Shown here piece after piece: positions 56,331-64,000 of a stretch of DNA of 64,000 bases (the first letter of the stretch is position 1; each line of letters opens with the position of its first letter). The DNA is taken from contig OX344761.1 of assembly GCA_947034895.1 (NCBI GenBank), positions 91,277,447 through 91,341,446 of the forward strand. The letters are read 5' to 3'. Source of the stretch: Rhytidiadelphus loreus (Eukaryota > Streptophyta > Bryopsida > Hypnales > Hylocomiaceae). The notes beneath the pieces are model-generated. The model had not been told where the DNA came from. It did not search any database and was given only the letters and a program-made list of their open reading frames with translations. The translations under genes and the position numbers were made by a program.

Positions 56331-57390
56331 GTAATTTGTAGAAAGCATCTACACCTTTTCATCACTTGTAAATTCACTTGTAAATTTTTGTATAGTCATG
56401 TACTACTCTTTTGTATGATTCCAATGCAATTTGCGGTTTTGAAATCAGATTATTTTTGAGGAAGCTACACCTTCTTGAAGTTCATGCACTGTCTGTTGAA
56501 GTTTCACTGAAGAGCATCCCCACTCATCTTGCAAAACTGATGACCGGTGGGAAGGAAGCTGCAAATTTGTCCCACATGTCTTACAAAACGAATGAACGGG
56601 GTTATTTAGCAGTTGACAAATCTTGAAAAGCTGGCATATCTTGAGATTTTGTAGGTTGCGAGTTGGTAGTCGGAGCGGCCTGCATAACAAAAGTGACAAG
56701 CTCTCGACCGCCTTTCCGCCACTTTGGCGCCGAATGGTTTTACTTGTTTGTCCATGGGTCATTTGTGCACATGTGGTCATACGCAATTTGTTACCACGTT
56801 TATTACTTCCAAACCACCTATATTTACTACCAACCACCTTCTAGCAGGTTGCGGGTGGGGCGTAGCTCACCACCTGGCTTGCAAAGTGGATGGTTCTACA
56901 TTTTGGAGGCCAAATCACCACCACTTTTTGCATGACGGGTGGTGATGCTCTTAATGTGTACCTAATGCATTCCTTACTAAGCTTATGTGCAGTATGTGGA
57001 GACATGGCGGCTCCCAAGTGAGATCTCTGCAATCTGCACCAGGGAGTAGAGTGAGTACAAATTGGTCAGTCATGGAAGTATGAGAGTTTCTAAATGGGAG
57101 ACATAACAGAAGTCAAGTTAACTTATCATAGCTGCCTGGAGGAGTGGAGGCCAAGCTAACTTATGTGGACAGTACCGACAGCCAGAAATCCCCATAACTT
57201 TTTAACTTGCTGTTAAAACTAAAGCTCAATTTCGAATCCTCACTGTTAGCCAGTGCATGACCCTGCCTTGAAATAAAAGCTTACCTACACAAAAAGAGGA
57301 GTTGGGTGGATGGGGTGGTGGGTCTGTCAGAGAGTGCAAATATATTGGAAGGCCCGCTGCTTGGTTGTGGTCTTGTCTCATGGTGGGGTG
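56331..57390. other. Intergenic DNA
   Basis: Moderately GC-rich near 56650-56945, ending GTGATGCTCTTA, a possible MITE end. 57146-57260 partly matches 60650-60750 (GGAGGCCAAG, TAGCCAGTGCA). Overlapping frames on both strands are not convincing. Confidence 0.3.
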
Positions 57391-57397
57391 TCTGTTG

Positions 57398-57605
57398 TCT
57401 TTGTGTTTTTGGCTCCCCCAGTCAGGGCACCTGTGGGCTGTGGCTGGTAGGGTTTTTTTAATTTATTTTTTGAAACAAATGAAACGGAATTTCATTGCAT
57501 AATGAGAAAATACCAGCACCAGACACAAGTGGCCTGGTGGGGGAGCCAGAGTGGCTGGTAGGTTTGATTCTTTAATTCTTTGCAATGAAATTCAGTTTCA
57601 TTGGT
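57398..57605 (+). mobile_element. Retroposon interrupted by another copy
   Basis: The plus-strand copy runs CCCCCAGTCAGGGCACCTGT to GTGGCTGGTAGG (57451) and resumes at 57551 with GTGGCTGGTAGG, then TTGCAATGAAATTCAGTTTC. The gap is filled by a minus-strand copy. Confidence 0.75.
57452..57550 (-). mobile_element. Retroposon nested inside its own family
   Basis: Flanked by GTGGCTGGTAGG at 57440-57451 and 57551-57562, a 12-bp target duplication. On the minus strand it reads CCAGGCCACTTGTGTCTGGT, ATGCAATGAAATTCCGTTTC and ATTTGTTTCAAAAA. Confidence 0.85.
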
Positions 57606-57769
57606 GTATAACACCACCCACCCCAAGTCCCCAACACGAAACCAGCACTCAGCAGGCAGGGGCTCCATCCCAAGTGTGATGTCTGCACTACTGTCCCAAG
57701 GGGGGCAAAGTGACCAGTCAGGAGACAGAACTTATCAGCTAGAGTTTCCAAATGTGAGACATAAGAGCA

Positions 57770-57960
57770 TCTCCAGCGGTTCACGCTACAGTGACCCTGC
57801 AAAGCCTGTGGCGTGACCGGAAGGAGAACTTCGACCCAACGCTTGCAGCCGGAAGTGTTTTTCAACGCCGGGACCACTAAAATTTTGGCTCGACATGGAA
57901 TGTTGCAGGGGCTCACACGATTGACTTGGGCCACGCTACTGGCAAACACAATTAATTAGG
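57770..57960. repeat. GC-rich patch starting AAGAGCATCTCC
   Basis: AAGAGCATCTCCAGCGGTTC is a typical plant MITE-like end. The other end was not found, so the type is unresolved. Confidence 0.35.
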
Positions 57961-58289
57961 TGTTGTTTTCAATGGCGCTGGGAGGTGGAGGACGTTCGGG
58001 CAGGAGGAGGTATTTTGCATATTATGCAGTATATATTGCATTGTTCAAGTCTTCTTAAAAACATTCCACTTATTCCTCAACTCATAAAAGCTCTTCCAAA
58101 CTTCTTTTTGATTTATTTAGATTTGTTTTCCTATTTGTTCTTTTATATAAAAAAAAAAGGTAATAACCTTTTTAAATGAGTTAAATATACCTATAGGAAA
58201 CATACATCCATCACATACAAAACAACCCATGCATTGAAAACAAAGTGAAAATAATAGAGGCCCTATACATAAGACATCTTTTAGTATCA

Positions 58290-58650
58290 CAACCCAAGAA
58301 TTTTGGGCCTCAAATTTTAATTCTTGGGTCCCAAAATTAAGAATTTATTACTCCAAAGTTTTTCTATTAGAGCCCAAGCATTATGAAATTTTTTAATCCA
58401 ATCCCAAGCAGTTTAGGGCAAACTCAAAAAAATTGAGCCCCAATGTTTTTCTATTTAAGACCCCAATTTAAGAAAGTTTGGGCCCAAGGTAAATAAGCTT
58501 GGGCCCTAAACTGAAGAAATTTGGGCCCAAATTGGAGAAGTTTCGGCCCGAAACTCTAAAAGTTTGGGTCCAAGTTAGAGAAGCTTCGGCCCCAAACTCT
58601 AAAAGTTTGGGTCAAAGTAAAAGTTTGGGCCCAAAATAGAGAAGTTTGGA
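58290..58650 (+). repeat. Degenerate GGGCCCAA-rich array
   Basis: TTTGGGCCCAA, TTGGGCCCTAAA, TCGGCCC and AGTTTGGGTC recur every 20-30 bp, commonly as AGAAGTTTGGGCCCAAA variants with GAGAAG linkers. About a dozen decayed units. Confidence 0.7.
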
Positions 58651-59419
58651 TCTCTAATACATCTAGTTTCTATATAAAGATCGTAAACTTGTAGTTCAAA
58701 TCCTTTTTTTTAATCATTAGAAATCTTACTCAAAGTGATTTCTATAATTAGAATTAGACTACTATTATCAAAAATTTATATTATTCTAGAAATAAAATTG
58801 ATATATTTATAAATTAATTTTTATTATTACAAATGAAATTCGAATAAAAAACTATCAATAACTTAGGACATGTTTATTTCTTTATTACACAACGATCTTT
58901 TGAACTATGGATCCTTTAGCTACATTCTTGATACCGTTGGAAAGCTCTTCAAAAGGAGGGGAACATAGATTTAATTTGGTGGTTTTTGGACCTACAAAGT
59001 GATAGTTATTGATTTTCAAAATTTTCATTGAATTAAAAAATTAGAGAAAATACTTTTACTTTCATTTTAAACCAATCAATTGCTTGATATTGAATTTGTG
59101 AGGGATTTATTGCTCTCATTGCACTCAATTTTTTTTCTTCATAACTGCTCGCCTCTGTCTATCGCAGTTAATCACGGCCTGTACTTACATCTTTTACTTT
59201 CCCCGAGACTAGCTCCTTGGGAAGCGTGTTCGCGTGCCTAGTTTATAGAGCACCGTTGGCCGGCCGGGAAGGAAAAACGACAGTCAATCACGGTACATGG
59301 TCTGTGGCGCGCCCCTTTTCCCGGTCGCCGTTGGAGATGCTCTAATAAGGTAAGATAGCAGGTCCATAAAGCGCTTGGGCTCGAAAACCATGTGCCTCCT
59401 AAAAGGTACACCATTTGCC
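58651..59419. other. Intergenic DNA with a GC-rich patch
   Basis: 58890-59060 resembles the inverse half of the 24.4-26.2-kb cluster. 59160-59350 is GC-rich with AATCACGG twice and ends GTTGGAGATGCTCTAA, a MITE-like terminus. Confidence 0.35.
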
Positions 59420-60420
59420 TGTACAGTAAGGTCTACTTCATTTATGAATTTTTGCATTCATAGGGACAAAATGACTGCTGCCATCCATTGTTGCCATCTT
59501 TGACGCCTTCCCTAGGGCTAAAAAATTGTTATTTTATTGTGAATTTTTTTTCACAGGATCATCTCTATGTTAATAACATATGCGCCAAATTTCAAGGCCA
59601 AAATATTTACACATCAAAAGATATTCACAATCTACCAACATGTGTAGTTGTGGGAGAAATTTCAATGCTACCAACTTTGACACCCTCCCAAAGATTGAGA
59701 AATTAAAATTTGGACATGAAATTTTTGTTATGAGATCATGTCTATGTTGGTAATATGTGTGACAAATTTCAAGTTCAAAAGATTTTCCTATTAAAATATA
59801 TTTGAAATCTACAAACAAAAGTAGTTGTTAGAAATTATTTCACAACTACACATGTTGGTAGATTTCAAATATCTTTTTCTAGGCAAACCTTTTAAACTTG
59901 AAATTTGGCACACATATTATCAATATAGAGGTGATCTCATGAAAAAAATCTCATGATAATTAAACAATTTTTCAGCCCTTAGGAAGGTGTCAAAGTAGGC
60001 ACCAATGAAATTGTTTCTCTCAACTACATTTGTCCACTAGTAGATTTCAAATATCTTTTAATGGGAAAATCCTTTGAACTTGAAATTTGTCACACATATT
60101 ACTAACATAGACATGATCTCATAACAAAAATTTCATGTCCAAATTTTAATTTCTCAATCTTTGGGAGGGTGTCAAAGTTGGTAGCATTGAAATTTCTCTC
60201 ACAACTACACATGTTGGTAGATTGTGGATATCTTTTGATGTGTAAATATTTTGGCCTTTGAAATTTGGCGCATATGTTATTAACATAGAGATGATCTTGT
60301 GAAAAAAAATTCATGATAAAATAACAATTTTTCAGCCCTAGGGAGGGCGTCAAAGATGGCAGCAGTCATTTTGTCCCTGTGAATGCAAAAATTCGTAAAT
60401 GAAGTAGACCTTACTGTACA
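59420..60420. mobile_element. 1-kb foldback element built of 180-190-bp units
   Basis: TGTACAGTAAGGTCTACTTC at 59420 pairs with GAAGTAGACCTTACTGTACA ending at 60420. The arms match for about 400 bp with one 13-bp insertion in the left arm. Internally, units with CAACTACA(C/T)(A/T)TGT, GAAATTTG(G/T)C(A/G)CA and GATGATCT follow one another: two in the left arm, three in the opposite orientation to the right. It carries no gene and is long-TIR/foldback in type; the flanks (ATTTGC / ATTTTGC) do not prove a duplication. Confidence 0.85.
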
Positions 60421-60445
60421 TTTTGCTTCTTTTTTTCCCATTGTT

Positions 60446-60755
60446 TCAGGAGGTGGATGCTTTTAGTGAACACTGTGTTTCAACTTCAAAAATTCATAAC
60501 CAATTTCATGAAAGACTTTGGGGTTAGATGCCAATTCTCAAAGAAAATTGACTGAAAAATCAATTAATTTCAAAAAGTTTAACCTCCCCACATTACTTTC
60601 CAACTCTTCAATGGGCACTTTATGGACCTCCTACCTTGAGTTACGTGACGTGGAGGCCAAGTTAGATGTCAACATGATGCCCCAAATCAGGAGACTTTGC
60701 AAAAAAAAGAAGTTCAATCTCAAATCCCTGTAGCCAGTGCAGTGCATACACAGCC
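60446..60755 (+). repeat. Dispersed repeat 'GGAGGTGG', second copy
   Basis: TTTCAGGAGGTGGATGCTTT, GTTTCAACTTCAAAAATT and CAACTCTTCAATGGGCACTTTA match 17627-17850 and the split 62-kb copy. It extends further to GTGGAGGCCAAGTTAGATGT and TAGCCAGTGCA. Confidence 0.7.
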
Positions 60756-60855
60756 TTTGCAAATGCTAAACAAGGGAGATTGAGTTTTTTGTTTTTCTTG
60801 GTGTCAGAGCATGCAAATAACTGAACATGAAACCTGAAGATTTGTGGCTTTGCCT

Positions 60856-60899
60856 CACTTGCAATGAAATCCCGTTTGATTTGTTTCAAAAAACAAAAG
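60856..60899 (+). mobile_element. Retroposon tail copy
   Basis: CTTGCAATGAAATCCCGTTT then GATTTGTTTCAAAAAAC; truncated to the tail. Confidence 0.65.
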
Positions 60900-60962
60900 A
60901 ATGAACAAACAAGCCATGAAGACGTTACCAGGTCTCTCGCGTGTGGGTGTCTGCACTCTGCA

Positions 60963-61243
60963 CATGCTCCGTGTCTGTCAGTCTCTCCCATGGCCATGAG
61001 CTCAGCCATTTCTTCAGCTCCTTGCCTTGAAGCTCACAGCTCATGTAACTACACAAAATAGTGAAATTAGGTTGCCCCACACTAATTTCTCATATCTAAC
61101 ACTTTCAGACATGGTCAACTATAGTATGGGGCAACCTAATTTCACTATTTTGTGTAGTTACATGAGCTGTGAGCTTCAAGGCAAGGAGCTGAAGAAATGG
61201 CTGAGCTCATGGCCATGGGAGAGACTGACAGACACGGAGCATG
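60963..61243. repeat. Perfect inverted repeat, 117-bp arms, 47-bp loop
   Basis: Arms 60963-61079 and 61127-61243 are exactly complementary by my reading, base for base, starting CATGCTCCGTGTCTGTCAG and ending TTAGGTTGCCCCA at the loop. The arms are not AT-rich and contain GCCATGGCCATG-type text, unlike the local MITEs. No target duplication or transposon terminus is seen at the edges. Transcription would give a long perfect hairpin RNA. Confidence 0.9.
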
Positions 61244-61461
61244 CATTGTCTGGACTGTAAGTTATGTTAATAATTTGTAAGATGGTGTGTGTTTAGGGTT
61301 TTGGGGCCATGATCTGATTTGCTGCAGGGCCAGGGTGGTGGTGGTGGTAAGGTACATATCCTACAGACAGACAGTGGCTCTCTGGCAACCAAATCACACA
61401 CACTATCAAGCCAACCCATCATGCTACCTAGCCTTCGCCTTTTTCTTTTCTTTTTTTCTTT

Positions 61462-61550
61462 TTTTTAAACAAATGAAACTGAATTTCATTGCAAATGGAG
61501 AGAATACAAGCACCAGCCACAAGTGGACTGGTGGGGTGAGAAATAAAATA
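61462..61550 (-). mobile_element. Retroposon copy
   Basis: On the minus strand: CCACCAGTCCACTTGTGGCT, TTTGCAATGAAATTCAGTTT, CATTTGTTTAAAAAAAAG. The 5' boundary is not resolved. Confidence 0.7.
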
Positions 61551-61565
61551 ACACTTTTCTTCTTT

Positions 61566-61606
61566 TCTTTTTTGAAACAAATGAAATGGGATTTCATTGC
61601 CAATAA
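61566..61606 (-). mobile_element. Retroposon tail copy
   Basis: Inverse of TTGGCAATGAAATCCCATTT, CATTTGTTTCAAAAAAG; adjacent to the preceding copy in the same orientation. Confidence 0.65.
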
Positions 61607-62174
61607 TAACCTTTGCCTTCTTCTGATTAAGGTATGAAGGAATTCAAGTTTGACTGCCACGGTCTCACTGCACAGCATCAACGGAGTGGAGGAAATGGAA
61701 GCAATCACTCAAAATCCTTCAATTGATGCCCCCCATCCTAGCCTTGCCAATTTCACAGGGCGCAGTAAGCTTAAGTTTGGCATTCGTTTGCAGTGTGTCC
61801 TTTACTAACTGAAATCCATCAGTCAGTTTCTGCTGTGAAACTCAGATTGTTCTCTGAGTTTGAAAATTGAAATAAAATGTACTGCATTCTCAGAGTAAAA
61901 TATACAACCTGTTTCCAAACAGGGCCCCATTTGTGCAAGATAGGATGACTTCTTTTCATGAAGTGGGGAATATGTTGTGGTCTTAGCAACTTCATTATTG
62001 TGTGACAAATAACACATTGACACCTAAGGTAGTATGCTCTAAAAGCGCCCATGCTCTAAAAGCAATCATGATGCAGGGGTACATTTTGCTTTCTTCAATG
62101 TACCGACAGTGTAAATTTCAGGAGATGGTCGCTTTCAGTGATCCCTGCATTTCAACTTCAAAAAATCGTAACTA

Positions 62175-62586
62175 AGGTAGGAGACTCTTAAAGTGTGCAC
62201 TTAAGGGCTGGTTCGCCTTTTTCATGTCGTTTCTTGTATGGGATTATTTTTAGCTCATTTTTCAGACAAAGAAAAATAGATTCTGATTGTAACCCAAGTC
62301 GTTTTGTATTTTTTGAAGCATTTTTGAATTACTTATGAATTTTCAAACAAAATGAGTCATAGGTCCCTATTTCTGACCATAGGTCTTCCATAAATTGTTC
62401 ACTTATAGCTTTTAGAGAGAAATGGAGAAAGCAAAGCAAATGATTGGCTCTTAGAATAAATATCATTTTTTTTATTGATCCATTCAATGACAGTAGAAGG
62501 TCCATTTGAAGACCACCTCAAGGCCATTACAGGTGAGTCTACACGAGTGGTTCTAAATGACCCTCTAACATTTGAGCCTCCTACCT
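62175..62586. mobile_element. TA-flanked MITE, 412 bp
   Basis: AGGTAGGAGACTCTTA at the left pairs with the inverse of AATGTTTGAGCCTCCTACCT-type text at the right. TA flanks at 62173-62174 and 62587-62588. The empty site AACTAATT in the 17.6-kb repeat copy confirms the duplication. Confidence 0.85.
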
Positions 62587-62719
62587 TAATTCCATGAAGG
62601 CCCCCCAAAAATGAAACGACTTTGGTTAGATACTAATTCCATTTCTCTTCCTGAGAAAATTTACTGAAAATTATTTTAAGGTGTTTAGCTTCCCCGAAAA
62701 GGCAATCAGCTCTTAAATG

Positions 62720-62971
62720 CACTACAAGAGAAAGGGGTGTTTTAAGTATAGTCCTAGAGATAACATTTTAAGTAATGACCTTTTTAGGAGATTTTCATTA
62801 AGAATTTACAAGATATTTGTGTCTTTCTAGTAAAATTTTACTAGATTTTAGAAAATTTTACTAGAAAGACACAAATATCTTGTAAATTCTTAATGAAAAT
62901 CTCCTAAAAAGGTCATTACTTAAAATGTTATCTCTAGGACTATACTTAAAACACCCCTTTCTCTTGTAGTG
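62720..62971. mobile_element. CACTA-ended MITE, perfect 120-bp hairpin arms
   Basis: CACTACAAGAGAAAGGGGTG at the left and its exact inverse at the right; arms 62720-62839 and 62852-62971 match without a mismatch around a 12-bp centre. ATG is duplicated at 62717-62719 and 62972-62974, and the empty site AAATGGG is seen at 17.6 kb. CACTACAAGA termini and 3-bp duplication are diagnostic of CACTA elements. Confidence 0.92.
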
Positions 62972-63716
62972 ATGGTCGCTTTAAGAGTAGACTACCTTAA
63001 TGAAGTTGCCAATATTAGTTTTTAGTTTTCGAGAAGGTTTGCCTATACATCAAAAACTAGTCAAGCTATAATCTATACTTCTTTAATTTTTACTAATTCC
63101 AAACTTGATGAGAACATAGCAAAAAATAGTGCAATCTTCATTATTTCTATTCCCTAATTGGAGAAAATTATCCCCCCACCATTGCTCAATTGAACATATG
63201 CTAAAACACTTAATATTGTGAGAAACATGTCGTATACCTTAGAGAGTGCCTAGTGTTTAATTTCATCAAATTGGATTATTGGAAGATTCTTTAGTTGCAT
63301 TCTTTGTTTCAACTGTTTAGAATTGAACTCTCTTGTTGTAAATGCCAAAGGCCCATAGTTGCTATGGTAATCCTTTGCCTTGAAAACAATACAAAAGCAA
63401 TCTTCATACTTTTGACAATCCTCTAAGTTTACATCAAGTTAGGGTATCCTAAGTTAAGGTCAAATTCATCAAAAATTAAGTCATTTTTGAAAAAATGTGA
63501 CATGTTTCATCTTGTGAATGGTTTGAAGTGACATGAACCCTTGTGAATCTAATGTCAAAACTCAATTTTGGCACTCATGTGTCAAATTAGACCTTCACAT
63601 ACAATACTACTAAATCACGCAAAAAAATGTAAAAGAATTGGAGAAGAACAGGAAACAAGTTGAATATTCTACTACTAGTAGTTTAATTTGAACCCCTCTA
63701 CATATAAAACAATAGA

Positions 63717-63995
63717 GAAGCATTAGGTGAGATTTTAGAGGTCTGGAAGACTACAAGTTCACAGACTGTAAACTCTATGTGAACTGTAATTTGACGTGGC
63801 TAGGAGGCGGCCACGTCAAATATTAATATTTTATTAATATTTAAAAAATCATTTTTTAAATCATTTATTATTATTTTAATTTTTAATTTTAATTTTTTAA
63901 TATTTTTAAACTTTGACTGTACTTTGCTATTCACAGCAAGGGGAATATCCCTTAAACACGCTTTCATACCCCTCAAATCTCCCCTAATGCCTTCA
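63717..63995 (-). mobile_element. Dispersed repeat, copy 3 of 3, with terminal inverted repeats
   Basis: GAAGCATTAGGTGAGATTTT at the left pairs with the inverse of CAAATCTCCCCTAATGCCTTC at the right. The interior has ACGTGGC(T/C) palindromic text and a TTTTAAT-rich core. It corresponds to the inverted form of 37800-38110 and 125-440 and shows that the family is a TIR element of about 280 bp. Confidence 0.65.
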
Positions 63996-64000
63996 ACTAC

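Larger units (their letters stand above)
62098..62995 (+). repeat. Dispersed repeat 'GGAGGTGG', third copy, split by two MITEs
   Basis: Pieces at 62098-62172, 62589-62719 and 62975-62995 line up with 17627-17850. The missing stretches are filled exactly by MITEs at 62175-62586 and 62720-62971. Confidence 0.8.

Overview
The window is nuclear DNA from a eukaryote with a large, AT-rich, repeat-dominated genome. There is no operon structure and no long open reading frame (the longest is about 168 codons), and almost every kilobase carries a transposon-type signature. CACTA elements, a Stowaway-like element and plant-like TATA boxes suggest the green lineage. A Tc1-type transposase, TTAA-bounded (piggyBac-like) elements and conserved TGTAA motifs in 3' flanks point towards an alga or non-seed plant rather than a flowering plant. 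The organism is inference only; I could not identify it.

The main genic content is a family of very short proteins built from repeats of the core G-D-G-G-[SG]-S-[KR]-W-[KR]-P-[PS]. Six loci occur in 38 kb: 16.5 kb (-), 19.66 kb (+), 29.5 kb (+), 35.3 kb (-), 51.8 kb (+) and 54.4 kb (-). Four look intact (58, 77, 77 and 61 aa) and two are one-repeat remnants. Three intact copies share an upstream module (TACCGAC ... CCAGCC), a TATA box and a long 3' flank. Repeat units and paralogues differ mostly at synonymous third bases, so the reading frame is under selection. I know of no described family with this sequence and assign no function.

Layout: 0.1-5 kb, foldback element, degenerate tandem units with a Stowaway-like insertion. 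6-14 kb, TTAA-bounded elements and a complete 2.2-kb CACTA element. 15.5-21.2 kb, a GC-richer island with two peptide-family loci and a potential quadruplex pair. 21.4-28.1 kb, repeats, an 8-bp-TSD element, two inverted TTAA elements and a 9-bp-TSD element. 29-36 kb, two nearly identical peptide genes facing each other, with retroposons between and beside them. 36-50 kb, AT-rich repeats. 51.3-54.4 kb, the fourth intact peptide gene and a remnant. 54.7-56.3 kb, a Tc1-like transposase pseudogene split by another transposon. 57-64 kb, nested retroposons, a 1-kb foldback, a perfect 117-bp-arm hairpin and a repeat holding two MITEs.

Target-site duplications, and in the nested cases comparison with empty paralogous sites, give precise boundaries for many elements and a relative order of insertion.
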